A stretch of DNA of 64,000 nucleotides from CAWCLK01 sp963796225 (lineage in GTDB: Bacteria; Actinomycetota; Nitriliruptoria; Nitriliruptorales; Nitriliruptoraceae), in NCBI GenBank assembly GCA_963796225.1, contig CAWCLK010000009.1, positions 62,001-126,000 of the forward strand, given 5' to 3'. Positions 54,472 to 63,764 of the stretch are shown here, piece by piece. Position numbers and translations under genes: made by a program. Each line of letters starts with the position of its first letter. Positions within the stretch are counted from its first letter, which is position 1. A model generated the notes under the pieces. That model had not been told where the DNA came from. It did no database searches and saw only the letters and a list, made by a program, of their open reading frames with translations.

Positions 54472-55499
54472 TCGACCAGCCCCTCGTCGCCACCCCGGGC
54501 GGTGGTGATGGTGCCCTCCTCCTCGAGACGACGGATGAGCGAGACCACCTCCGTCTGTGCCTGCTCCACCTCGCGCAGGGGCACGGGCCCGAGCAGCTCG
54601 ATCTCCTCGACGAGGGTCTCGCGGGCGCGTTCGGAGAGGTTCGACAGGACCTTCTCGGAGACGGCCTCGGCGACGCCCTTCATGGCGTAGGCAAGCCGCT
54701 TGAGGTCGACCTGGCGCAGGATCTCCTGCATGGCGCGGTCGTCGATGGCGACGATGTCCTCGAAGACGAACATGAGGGCGCGGACGGCCTCGGCCATCTC
54801 GGGGTTGTGCATCTCGAGCTCGTTGAGGATCGCCCGCTCGGTCGCACGGTCGGAGGAGTTCAGCAGCGCGGCGAGCTCGCGGACCCCGCCCCGCGCCGTG
54901 TTGTCGCGCCGACGCACGTCACCGAACCGACGCTGCAGGGCCTGCTCGACCCGGCTGACGACCTCCGGGGACGTCCGGTCGAGGGCCGCCACCCGCCAGG
55001 CCACGTCGGCCTGCAGGGCGGGCTCGAGCCCGGTGAGGATCTGCGCCCCGAACCGCGTCGGCAGGTGGGACAGGATGAGGGCGAGGGTCTGGGGGTTCTC
55101 CTCGCGCAGGTGCTGGAGCACCTCCTGCGGGTCGTGCATCTGCAGGAAGTGGAAGGGGTTGGAGCGGAAGCTCGCGAGCAGGCGGTCGAGGATGTCGTCG
55201 CCAGCGGTGCCGTGCAGCGTGCGCAGCAGCATCCGGGCGTGGTCCACGCCACCGCTGACCAGGTACTCGGCAGCGATCGCCTCGGTGCGGAACTCGTCGA
55301 GGATCGCGTTGGTCTCCTCGGCGCCGAGCTGGCCGAGCCGGGCGATCTCGACGGCGACCTGCTCGACCTCGGCCTCGGACAGGTACGCCATCACCTTGGC
55401 GGCCTTGTCCGTGCCGAGGGCCAGCAGGACCGCGGCGGCCTTCTGGCTGCGGCTCAGGTCGGCGGTCGCGAGCTCGGGCGCGGGGGCGGACGTGGACAT
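54468..55499 (-). CDS. fliG: Flagellar motor switch protein FliG
   Basis: 343 aa. N-terminal LSRSQKAAAVLLALGTDKAA, the EENPQTLALILSHLPTRFGA middle-domain motif, LQADVAWRVAALDRTSPEVV, and the C-terminal torque domain MFVFEDIVAIDDRAMQEILR, QVDLKRLAYAMKGVAEAVSE. All domains are complete. Start ATG 55499. Confidence 0.96.
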   Translation of the reverse strand: MSTSAPAPELATADLSRSQKAAAVLLALGTDKAAKVMAYLSEAEVEQVAVEIARLGQLGAEETNAILDEFRTEAIAAEYLVSGGVDHARMLLRTLHGTAGDDILDRLLASFRSNPFHFLQMHDPQEVLQHLREENPQTLALILSHLPTRFGAQILTGLEPALQADVAWRVAALDRTSPEVVSRVEQALQRRFGDVRRRDNTARGGVRELAALLNSSDRATERAILNELEMHNPEMAEAVRALMFVFEDIVAIDDRAMQEILRQVDLKRLAYAMKGVAEAVSEKVLSNLSERARETLVEEIELLGPVPLREVEQAQTEVVSLIRRLEEEGTITTARGGDEGLVE

Positions 55500-55512
55500 C
55501 GGCTCCCTCCCC

Positions 55513-57062
55513 TCAGTTCGAGCGCTGGTCGGCCAGCCAGCCGCGCAGCAGGGTCGCGATCTCCTCCGGCTGGCGTTCCACCAGCTCGGACACCTCACGC
55601 TTGAGGTGCGTCGTCGGGAACCGCGGGGCGCGGCGCGCGGCACGGCCGCGACCGCGACCGGCTCCTCCGCGCGGTCGTCGACCTCGATGACGGGGACCTC
55701 GCGTTCGGCCCGGGCGAGCGCGGGCAGGCCGGCGTCGGCCTCGCCCCGCCGGCGAGTCATGAGGAACAGCCCGACGGCGACCACGACGAGGACCAGCAGC
55801 GCGATCAGCTGGGGCACCCGGTCGAGCATGGCGCCCATCGCCTGGCCGCCCTCGACGGCGTCGGCGGGCTCCGGGAACGGCACCGCGCTGACGGCGACGG
55901 TGTCGCCACGTTCCGGGTCGAGCCCCACCGCGGCGGCCACGAGGTCCTCGACCTCGGTGCTGTCGGGCACGGCCGCGCCAGTGGCGGTGCCGTCGTCCAT
56001 CACGATGGCGACGGACAGCTTCTCGACCTGCCCCGGGGCTCGGTTGACCACGGTCGTGGTCCGGTCGACGCCGTACTCGCGCAGCACCTCGTCACGCTGG
56101 TAGGAGGAGTTCCCGTCCCCCGTGGTGACGGGTCCGCCGTCGACGCCGACGGCACCGCCCTCCATCGTGGCACCCTCGCCCTCGAAGGTCTCCGTCGTGG
56201 TCTGCTCGCGCAGCGGGACCTGGCTCTCCTCGTCGTAGCTCTCGGTCTCCGTCGAGGTCTCGTCGAAGTCGAGCGTCGCTCGCACGACGACGGAGGCCGG
56301 GCTGCCGGTCGCCCGCGCGAGCAGCTGGGTGATGTCGCCGGCGAGCGCCGACTCGAACTCGCGCGTCTCGCGGAGCTGTCGGCTGGCCACGGCTCCGGGG
56401 ACCGCCCCGTCTCCCGGCGCGTGCAGCACGGTGCCCGCCGAGTCCGCCACGGTGATCCCGCTGGTCTCGAGCCCCTCGACCGAGGATGCCACGAGGAAGG
56501 TGACGGCCTCGACCTCGGACGCGGTCAGGGACCGCTGGGTGTCGACCAGCACCGACGCGGTGGCGGCCTTCTGTCGCTCCGTGAACAGCTCCTCCTCGGG
56601 GAGGACGAGGTGCACGGTCGCGGACCGGATCCCGTCCATGGCCATGAGGGTGCGGGCGAGCTCGCCCTCCAGCGCCCGCTGGTAGTCGACCTGCTGGCGG
56701 AAGTCGGAGACCGTCAGGCCCTGGTCGTCGAGCAGCTCGTAGCCCACGGGCGAGGACTCGGCGGCGATGCCGGCCTGGGCCAGCGACGCGCGGGTCGTGT
56801 AGAGCTGGTTGCGGGGCACCAGGACGGTCGTGCCGCCGTTGCCGATCTCGTACGGCACGCCCTCGGTCTCGAGCTGGTCGACGATGCGGGCGACGTCGCC
56901 GTCCCCCAGCCCGGATGCCAGCACCGTGTAGGACGGCGTCGACACCCACTGCAGGAACAGCACGGATGCCATGAGCAGTCCGGCGATGGCCGCGCCCATC
57001 CCGATCCGGTGGGCCACCGGCAGGGCGCGCCACGTGTCCATGAGGCGGTTGCGAAGTTCCAC
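55513..57062 (-). CDS. fliF: Flagellar MS-ring protein FliF (frameshifted near C-terminus)
   Basis: About 516 codons after repair. Membrane helices at about 20-40 (IGMGAAIAGLLMASVLFLQW) and 425-445 enclose the ring-building domains (LVPRNQLYTTRASLAQAGI, LARTLMAMDGIRSATVHLVL, SYQRDEVLREYGVDRTTTVV). One base is missing near 55630; the repaired tail FPTTHLKREVSELVERQPEE, IATLLRGWLADQRSN is the FliG-binding end. Start ATG 57062. Confidence 0.93.
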
Positions 57063-57095
57063 GACGTCAGGTCCTCGTCACGTCCGACGGGCCGG

Positions 57096-57407
57096 TCAGA
57101 CCGGCATCCGCATGATCTCCTGGTAGGCCTCGAGGGCCCGGTCGCGCACGATGGAGAGCATCTCCACGCCGAGCTGCGCCTTGGTCGTGGAGACCATGAG
57201 CTCCTCGACGGTCGCCGGTCCCCCGGTGGCCAGCGACTGCGCCGTGGCGTCGGCGGTGTGCTCGAGGTCGGACACGGCCTGCAGCCCGCGTGCCAGCGCG
57301 TCTCCGAACCCGCTGTCGGGCTTCGTGGTGGGCGGCGTGTAGGCACGGCCGACGCCACCGACACCGCCGGCGCCGGCGGCGCCGATCCCTGCGATCCCGG
57401 ACACCAT
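57096..57407 (-). CDS. fliE: Flagellar rod/MS-ring adapter FliE
   Basis: 103 aa. The C-terminal signature DALARGLQAVSDLEHTADAT, TVEELMVSTTKAQLGVEMLS, IVRDRALEAYQEIMRMPV is clear; the N-terminus is Gly-rich. It connects the MS ring to the rod. It lies 2 bases after flgC. Confidence 0.93.
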   Translation of the reverse strand: MVSGIAGIGAAGAGGVGGVGRAYTPPTTKPDSGFGDALARGLQAVSDLEHTADATAQSLATGGPATVEELMVSTTKAQLGVEMLSIVRDRALEAYQEIMRMPV

Positions 57408-57409
57408 GC

Positions 57410-57823
57410 TCAGCCCCTCCCGATCTGCAGGGCCGTCTCGTAGGCCTCCTTGGCGGTCTGGATCGACCGCACGTTGGCCTGCAACGTCCGCTGTGCCAGC
57501 ATCAGGTCGGTCAGCTGCCCGGCCATGTCGACGGCGGGGCGGGTGACGTAGCCGTTCTCGTCGGCCAGGGGGTGGCCGGGCTCGTAGACCTGCATGGGGT
57601 CGTTGGCGTCCTCGAGCACGTCCGCGACGTGCACGCCGGACCCGGACGGGGCGAGCTCGTCGCCGTTCGTCCCGGCGACGACGAAGCGCGCGCGGAACGG
57701 TTCCTCGTCAGGGCCTGTGACGGTGTTCGCGTTGGCGAGGTTGTGCGCGATGGTGTCCAGCCAGTAGCGCGAGAACCCCACGCCGGTGCGGCCGATGTCC
57801 ATCGCGGAGAACGGGGTTCCCAT
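57410..57823 (-). CDS. flgC: Flagellar rod protein FlgC
   Basis: 137 aa. FSAMDIGRTGVGFSRYWLDT, IAHNLANANTVTGPDEEPFR is the rod signature, GSGVHVADVLEDANDPMQVY, EPGHPLADENGYVTRPAVDM and the helix TDLMLAQRTLQANVRSIQTA are characteristic of FlgC. Start ATG 57823 overlaps the flgB stop. Confidence 0.95.
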   Translation of the reverse strand: MGTPFSAMDIGRTGVGFSRYWLDTIAHNLANANTVTGPDEEPFRARFVVAGTNGDELAPSGSGVHVADVLEDANDPMQVYEPGHPLADENGYVTRPAVDMAGQLTDLMLAQRTLQANVRSIQTAKEAYETALQIGRG

Positions 57824-58176
57824 CAGCGCCGCCCGATCGCCGTGCGGATGGCGTTGGCCTTGAAGTTGAAGGCCTGGACCATGGCCGAGCGCAGCAGGTT
57901 GTCCTTCATCTGGCCGACCATCTCGCCCTCGAGCGAGACCGTGTTCTCGTTCGGGCCGGGCAGGTTCGGGTCGACCGCGCGAACCGGGTCGCCAGCCGCC
58001 GCCACGTCGCCACGGTCCAGTGCGGACCGCAGGCTGGTCTCGAAGTCCACGCGCATCGCACGGAACCCCGGGGTGTTGACGTTGGCCAGGTTGTGCGCCC
58101 GGACGTCGGCCCGTTCCGACAGGCCACGCAGCGCGTACTCGGCCGTCGCCATGGTCACGTCGCCGATGCCGTCCAC
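57823..58176 (-). CDS. flgB: Flagellar rod protein FlgB
   Basis: 117 aa. YALRGLSERADVRAHNLANV, NTPGFRAMRVDFETSLRSAL and the C-terminal NLLRSAMVQAFNFKANAIRT. First gene of the large basal-body operon (flgB through flgE), preceded by a 262-base gap with a sigma28-type promoter and repeats. Confidence 0.94.
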   Translation of the reverse strand: MDGIGDVTMATAEYALRGLSERADVRAHNLANVNTPGFRAMRVDFETSLRSALDRGDVAAAGDPVRAVDPNLPGPNENTVSLEGEMVGQMKDNLLRSAMVQAFNFKANAIRTAIGRR

Positions 58177-58296
58177 CTCGCCTCCTCGTCGTCTCGCCGG
58201 TCAGGTCCCCCAACAGCAAGGACGCGAGCACTCGGGGCGCGTTCCCTGCGCCTCGTCTGCTCGCGTCCTGCGATGTGTGTGGGGTTGTCTGACCGG

Positions 58297-58324
58297 CCTG
58301 TCGACGCGCGCCGGCACGGCTTAA
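58297..58324 (-). promoter_or_regulatory. Sigma28-type promoter of the flgB operon
   Basis: TTAAGC (58324-58319), 13 bases, GTCGACAGG (58305-58297) on the minus strand, about 120 bases before the flgB ATG. The leader between it and flgB shows no further clear motif. Confidence 0.7.
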
Positions 58325-58420
58325 GCACTCCGCCGCCTCACCACCGGCGCGCGCGCCGGCACCGCTTAAGCACTCCGCCACCTCACCACCGGCGCGGGCC
58401 GGCGCACCACTCAAGGGGCG
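58306..58420. repeat. Three diverged tandem repeats carrying -35-like TTAAGC boxes
   Basis: The block GCGCGCCGG..GCTTAAGCACTCCGCC.CCTCACCACCG recurs near 58306 and 58349, and a more diverged copy (..GCACCACTCAAGG) near 58391; period about 43 bp. Only the copy nearest flgB has the GTCGACAGG -10 partner; the others have GCGCCGGTGG at the same distance. The gap 58177-58438 holds only these and the promoter. Confidence 0.6.
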
Positions 58421-58438
58421 CGGCCGACGGCGAGCGGC

Positions 58439-59113
58439 TCAGGCCTCGCCGGCGTAGGCGGTCGCGGCACGGCGACGGACGTCCAGCCCCGCGTACTCCT
58501 CGAGCATGCGGGTCCGGTGGTCACGCAGCCGTGCCTGGCACGCCCGGAGGCGTTCCATCATCTCGAGGAAGCGTGCGCGCTCCTCGGATGACGGGGTGCC
58601 GTGGATGTGGCGGGGCGTGAAGTCGGGAAGGTCGGGGACCTCGCCGGCGTCGAGCGCGGCGTGCACCGCGGCGATACGGCGCTCGAGGTCGTCGAGTGCC
58701 TCGGTGACGGTCATGCGCCGACCGAGGCCAGGGAGTCGGTCGGCCTGCTGCTGGATCATCTCGTTCCAGGCCTCGGCAAGGCCGGCGAGGGTCCGGCGCA
58801 CACCGGGCAGCAGCCCCGCGTCCTTGGACACGTTCGCGCGCAGGAGGCGCTCGGAGCAGAACTCGTACAGCGAGGCGAGGCTGCGCGCGATCTCACCGCC
58901 CTGCTCGTGGTCCAGCGACACCGTGAGCTCGGTGACGATCGCCTGGGCCCGCACCAGCTCGCGGTGGGCGAGCTCGCGGTCCCCGTCGTCGGCGGTCAGG
59001 GCCTGCTCGGCGACCGTGATGGCCGTCAGGGCCCCCTGGTAGAGCATGGCCACCAGCTGGGCCGGGCTCGCCGTGGTCACCGCCTGCGTGCGGTACTGGG
59101 CGTACGCGTCCAT
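58439..59113 (-). CDS. fliS: Flagellin chaperone FliS with a C-terminal extension
   Basis: 224 aa, whereas FliS is normally near 130. Residues 1-130 are FliS (YAQYRTQAVTTASPAQLVAM, LYQGALTAITVAEQAL, SLASLYEFCSERLLRANVSK). The remaining 90 residues (RRMTVTEALDDLERRIAAVH, DLPDFTPRHIHGTPSSEERA, RFLEMMERLRACQARLRDHR) form another helical domain like small FliT/FlgN-type chaperones. I start at ATG 59113 (AAGGGG 9 bases before); ATG 59122 is alternative. Confidence 0.88.
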   Translation of the reverse strand: MDAYAQYRTQAVTTASPAQLVAMLYQGALTAITVAEQALTADDGDRELAHRELVRAQAIVTELTVSLDHEQGGEIARSLASLYEFCSERLLRANVSKDAGLLPGVRRTLAGLAEAWNEMIQQQADRLPGLGRRMTVTEALDDLERRIAAVHAALDAGEVPDLPDFTPRHIHGTPSSEERARFLEMMERLRACQARLRDHRTRMLEEYAGLDVRRRAATAYAGEA

Positions 59114-59168
59114 GCGTGACATCCCCTTGGTCGTGGGTGGAGGACGGCGTCCGTGCCGTCGCACACGT

Positions 59169-59197
59169 CCTGTCGGCGGGCGGCCGACGCGACTCAA
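59169..59197 (-). promoter_or_regulatory. Sigma28-type promoter of fliS
   Basis: TTGAGT (59197-59192), 14 bases, GCCGACAGG (59177-59169) on the minus strand, between fliD and fliS. The spacer is one base longer than in most of the others. Confidence 0.65.
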
Positions 59198-59214
59198 CGA
59201 GTCGGGGGCGCTCG

Positions 59215-60538
59215 TCAGGCCCCTGGCAGCGAGCCGAGCTGGCCCGCGAGCCACTGCCCCTGTGAGTGCAGCTGTTGCAGCGCGGTCTCCAGTCCCGTGA
59301 ACTGGCGACGCAGCGCCGTCTCGCGCAGCTCCAGGCGGGTCTCGAACGCCTCGATCTGGTCGTCGTAGGAGCGGATCCGGCCCGAGATGGCGTCGCGACT
59401 GCGCTGGATGGAACCGCCGCTGCCCTCGACCGTGTCGAGGAAGTCGTCGAGCGCCACCCCGTACCCGTCCACCACGAAGGCCGACACGGCGCCGAAGTCG
59501 TCGGCCAGTGCGGACTCGAGGTCGCTGCGGTCGAGCTCCACGCCCCCCGGTCGCGCGTCAGGGAGATCCCGACCTGCGAGCCGTGGGTGATGGTCCCGGT
59601 GCCGGCCGTGTCGGAGAGCACGGTGCGCACCTGCGTGAGAAGCTGTCGTGCGGCGGCATCACCCTGCAGGACGCCGGCGGTCTTGGACTCTGCGTTGTAG
59701 GCCGTGTGCTTCTTCAGCGTGCTGAGCAGGTCGTTGGCCGTCGTCACCAGCTCCTCGACGGCGTCGGCTGCCTGCGTGGTGTCCCGCGAGGCGGTGACGT
59801 CGACCGACGAGGTGGTCGTGCTCTTCAGGTCGATGGTCACCCCGGGGAGCAGGTCGGTGATCGTGTTGCTGTCCCGGCGTGACCACCAGGCCGTCGGCGA
59901 GCGTCAGCTGGGCGTCGGCACCGGCACGGGTGACCGTCTCCGCGCCGAGCTGGCTGTCGGTCGTGTAGGAGACGCTGTGCGCGGCCCCTGCGGTGTCGGC
60001 CGTGAGCACGAGGCGGAAGTCGCCGTCAGCGACCTTGAGCACCTGGGCGTCGGCACCGAGGTTGGCGGCGTCGATCTGGGCGGCCACGTCGGTCAGCGTC
60101 GTGGTGCCGTCGAGCGCGAAGGAGGTCGTCGTCCCGTCGACGGTGACGTCGACCGTCGTCCCCGTCAGCGCCGTGTCGGCGGTGGCGACCGAGCCCGACG
60201 AGCGCACCTGGTGCTGCGCGGCCAGCGAGCTGACGGTGAAGCTCAGGCTGCCGGGATCGCCACCCCCGGTCGCGGTGACGGCCACGGCGTCCTCGTTCGA
60301 GGACGACTGCGGACAGGAACGAGGTCCAGTCGCTGGCGTCCTTGACCTTGTCGAGGGCAGCACGGAACGCGGAGACCTTGGTGACGACCTCGCCCCAGGC
60401 GGCGTCGGCCTTGCGCAGCTCGGCCTGGCGCGACTCGATGCGGAAGATCGGCTGGCGCTCGACCTGCATCAGCTGCTGGATCATCGACGAGGTGTCGAGA
60501 CCGCTGGCGATGCCGCCGATCACGAACCCGGAGGCCAT
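59215..60538 (-). CDS. fliD: Flagellar filament cap protein FliD (three frameshifts)
   Basis: Starts MASGFVIGGIASGLDTSSMI, QQLMQVERQPIFRIESRQAE, the FliD N-terminus, with TDLLPGVTIDLKSTTTSS in the core and the C-terminus FLDTVEGSGGSIQRSRDAIS, RYDDQ-like IRSYDDQIEAFETRLELRE, LETALQQLHSQGQWLAGQL. Frame changes occur near 60308 (+1), 59873 (+1) and 59550 (a run of six G where seven are needed). After repair about 441 codons. It lies after fliC with a terminator-like hairpin between them. Confidence 0.88.
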
Positions 60539-60569
60539 GGTCCTGCCTGTTCGTCGTGGGGGTGGAACG

Positions 60570-60606
60570 CACGGGGCGGCGGCCCCTGGAGGAGCCGCCG
60601 CCCGTG
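60570..60606 (-). terminator. Hairpin after fliC
   Basis: CACGGGgCGGCGGC (60570-60583) pairs with GCCGCCGCCCGTG (60594-60606), 13 bp with one bulged G, about 15 bases after the fliC stop on the minus strand. It would separate the highly expressed flagellin gene from fliD. Confidence 0.6.
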
Positions 60607-60621
60607 GTCAGGTGCCGAAGG

Positions 60622-61443
60622 TCATCGCAGCAGCGAGAGGACCGACTGCGGGACCTGGTTGGCCTGCGCCAGCATGGCCGTGCCGGCCTGCTGGAGGATC
60701 TGGCTTCGGGTGAACTGCACCATCTCCTGGGCCATGTCCGTGTCGCGGATCCGGGACTCGGAGGCGGACAGGTTCTCGGACGCCACCTGCAGGTTGCGAT
60801 GGTGTGCTCGAGGCGGTTCTGCGTGGCACCAAGGGTCGAACGCTCGTCGAGACCGAGGCGATCGCCGTGTCGAGGGTGTCGATCGCCGCCGCGGCGTCGC
60901 CGCGCTGACGTCCACAGTGCTCAGCGTTGGCGGTGTCCGATGCCCACGTGCGTGCCGACGAGAGCGAGCTGATCGTGACACTCAGCGAGTCGGCCGAGCC
61001 GGCGCCGACGTGGAAGGTCGCGCGGCCGTAGCCGTCGAAGACCGTGCTGGCCGGCGAACTTCGTGCGGCGTGCCGATCGGCGTCGAGCTCCTGCGAGCAG
61101 CTGGTCGATCTCGGCCTGCTCGGCGACGCCGTCCGACGTGGCGGTGTTGGCCGCGGACACGGCCAGCTCGCGCATGCGCTGCAGGATCGAGTGGACCTCG
61201 TTCAGCGCACCCTCAGCGGTCTGAACGAGCGAGACACCGTCCTGGGCGTTGCGGACGGCCTGGTTGGTGCCGCGGATCTCCGCACGCAGGCCCTCGGACT
61301 TCACGAGGCCCGGCAGCGTCGTCGGCCGCACGGTTGATGCGGTAGCCCGACGACAGCTTCTCCAGCGACTTGCCGAGGCTGTTGTTGGTGGTCGAGAGGT
61401 TGCGGTAGGCGTTGAACGCCGCGATGTTCTGGTTGATGCGCAT
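60622..61443 (-). CDS. fliC: Flagellin FliC (several frameshifts)
   Basis: From ATG 61443 the N-terminus is MRINQNIAAFNAYRNLSTTN, NSLGKSLEKLSSGYRINRAA, then after a shift near 61320 SEGLRAEIRGTNQAVRNAQD, GVSLVQTAEGALNEVHSILQ, RMRELAVSAANTATSDG. The C-terminus ENLSASESRIRDTDMAQEMV, QFTRSQILQQAGTAMLAQAN, QVPQSVLSLLR is typical. At least four further indels lie between 60790 and 61080. The span of 822 nt gives about 274 aa, a short flagellin with a small outer domain. Confidence 0.9.
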
Positions 61444-61516
61444 GGGATCTGGACCTCCGTGTCGTGTGTCCCACTTCTGCTCGGTCGTCCTGACCGAGGT
61501 CCGGCAGGTGCCGGAC
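61444..61516 (-). promoter_or_regulatory. Flagellin leader with candidate CsrA-binding GGA sites
   Basis: On the minus strand the leader contains GGA in CCGGACC, CAGGACG, GTGGGAC and ACACGGAGGTCC. The last covers the ribosome site (GGAGG at 61458-61454) and is close to the CsrA consensus ACANGGANGT. With csrA and fliW in the window, the FliW-CsrA control of flagellin translation is likely. Confidence 0.55.
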
Positions 61517-61522
61517 ACGGGG

Positions 61523-61550
61523 CCTGTCGACGGCGTCGTCCGCCACTCAA
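61523..61550 (-). promoter_or_regulatory. Sigma28-type promoter of fliC
   Basis: TTGAGT (61550-61545), 13 bases, GTCGACAGG (61531-61523) on the minus strand, about 75 bases before the flagellin ATG. Flagellin is the classic FliA-dependent gene, which supports reading the motif this way. Confidence 0.8.
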
Positions 61551-61619
61551 GCGGTCGCCGTTCGTACACGTGCGACGAGCGCGCGACGATGCGCGATCGG
61601 ACCACATCGCGAAGGTCAC

Positions 61620-61648
61620 TTCACTGGGTGCCGTGGCCGCCGACGGGG
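61620..61648 (+). promoter_or_regulatory. Possible sigma28-type promoter of the glycosyltransferase gene
   Basis: TTCACT (61620-61625), 13 bases, GCCGACGGGG (61639-61648), about 27 bases before the ATG at 61675. The -10 equals that of the flhB site; the -35 is the weakest of the set. Confidence 0.4.
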
Positions 61649-61674
61649 GCGCCATCCCGACGTCAGAGGCACCC

Positions 61675-63735
61675 ATGCCCCGCCATCTGGTGATGATCGC
61701 GTTCGGTCCTGCCCGCGTGACGCGGCGCGCCGTCGACCGCGCACGGGCACTGCTCGACCCCGCCGACCTGATGACGATCGTCCCCGCCTGGGACCACGCC
61801 CGGCAGGGCCTCGGAGCGCTGCGTTCGCCCTTCATCGCCGTGAGCGACGACGCCGGCCCGCGGCCGCTGCGGGCTGTCGCTCGAGCGAGGCCACGGGACG
61901 TGTGCTTCTGGTGCACGACGACGTGGCACTCACGCCCGAACGGCCTGGCGGCGCTCGAGCTGGCCCATCGCGCCACCGGCGCCCTGGCGATCCCCCACAG
62001 CAACGAGCTCGACACGACCGGGTACGTGGGCGCACTTCCTGAAGCACGCTCTGCGGCTCGTGCGCTCGAGCGTCACCGTGAGTCGACCGGCCCGACGCGT
62101 CCTGCCCAGCAGTTCCGGACGTCGTGCGTGCTGGGCCGCCACGAGCAGGTCCGTCGCCTGGTCGGGGCCCGCCTGACCGACCCCGGGCGATGGTGCGTCG
62201 ATGGACCGAGCCCGTGGTGGTGGCCGAGGGCGCCGTGGCGGCGCACGACTCGCGTGTGCCGGCCAGCTCCCCGACGGGTGTCGGCCCCGACGGACGGCCG
62301 CTGCTCGTGGCAACCCTGATCGTCCGGGACGAGGAGGCCATGCTCGGCGACTGCCTGGCGAGCCTGGACGGCCTCGTGGACCGCGTGGTCGTCGGCGACA
62401 CCGGCTCCGTCGGACGCACGACGCGGTGGCGCAGCGAGCACGGGGCCGAGGTGGTCGAGGTGCCCTGGACCGGCGACTTCGCCGCGGCTCGCAACGCCGT
62501 GCTCGACCAGTGCCGAGATGCCTGGTTCGTCCTGCAGGTCGATGCCGACGAACGGGTCGTCTGCGACGATCCGGAGACGGTCCGTCGCCGCCTCGCCGCC
62601 GACGCACACGACGCCCGCATGTTCCGCGTCCGGCATCGACAACGTGATCGACGGCCGAGTCCCACACGTCCTTCGACGGACCGCGCACTGTTCGCGCCCC
62701 AGGACATGACCTACCAGCGGCGAACTGCACGAGACGCCGTACGCCGGTCGACGGCGGCTCCGCGTCCTGGGTGACGCTTCGGGGGCCTCCGCCTCGTCCA
62801 CCTCGGCTACGACCCGAGGGTGGTGGCGGGCCGCGACAAGAAGACCCGAAACGTCGAGATCGCACGGCGGCGCACGACGCCATCCCCGTCCGGCCGCAGA
62901 CGGCGCATGAACCTCCTGCGGTCGCTCGCCGCCGCCGGACGAGGACACCGGAGGAGCAGGAGCGCGCTGGCACGCGACTGCTCGAAGGAGACGACACCAC
63001 TGACGCCGCCGGCCCGCGCCCACGTCCTCGGCGATCCTCGGCGCGGGTCCTCGGCCGACACCGACCGACGCCGCCCGCGCCAGCCTACCGCGAAGCCCTG
63101 CGACCTCGCCCCCGCCGAGGACCTCATCGCCCGCCGACATGCCGAGCTGGCCTTCGCTGACGACGACTTCGAGGCCGTATCGTGGTGGCCGCCGCGATCG
63201 GCGCGCGAGCAGCCGACGTCGGCATCTTCCGCTCCCCGCGCGACGAGGCCCGCGAGCTGCACCTGGTCGCGCTGTCACACCTCGCCCTGCACAACGAGGC
63301 CGCAGGCCCTCGCCACCCTGCACGACCTGCTGGCCGCTCGAGGCGCCCGCTCCCACGCAAGCGTGGCGGGACGTCGTCAGCCTGATCGCCCTGGTGGCGC
63401 CCGACGACGGCCTGCACGTGGCTGGTCGGCCCGCGACCGCACGACCTCGACGGGGCCGTCGCCGGCGCCGTGCTGGACATCTGCGGTCCACGAGCTCGCC
63501 ACCGAGTTCGTGCGAGACGACCTGCGCGCGCCGGCGGCGCACACGCCGCGACCGTCCGCCTCGGCTTGGTCGCGGCGCTCGTCGCCGGACGACATGGACG
63601 CCTTCGAAGGCCCTGCTCCAACACAGCCAGGCCCTCGAGCCGGCCGAGCTGGATCGACTCATGCAGCGCGCTGCCGAACGAGGCGCCGCCGATGCGGCCC
63701 AGGGCGTCGCGCACCAGCTGCTCGCGCGGACCTGA
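61675..63735 (+). CDS. Family 2-type glycosyltransferase, probable flagellin modification (many frameshifts)
   Basis: From ATG 61675 (MPRHLVMIAFGPARVTRRAV) the protein changes frame about every 100-300 bases. Readable pieces in order: LLVHDDVALTPER, AHRATGALAIPHSNELDTTG; then LIVRDEEAMLGDCLASLDGL, VVVGDTGS, EVVEVPWTGDFAAARNAVLD, WFVLQVDADERVV, a GT2 domain of the SunS/TPR type; then LVHLGYDPRVVAGRDKKTRN; and a helical C-terminus ending LEPAELDRLMQRAAERGAAD, AAQGVAHQLLART. RDEEAMLGDCLASL and DADE are the GT-A motifs. Next to fliC, flagellin glycosylation is likely. Confidence 0.65.
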
Positions 63736-63764
63736 CGGCAGCGGCGGCCGCCGAACGACGTGGC

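Noticed and set aside
58306..58420. CRISPR-like array
   Set aside because: Only three diverged direct copies without unique spacers of constant length; the content is promoter-like.
61675..63735. Several small genes after fliC
   Set aside because: The short frames join into one glycosyltransferase when single-base shifts are allowed; none has its own start and ribosome site.
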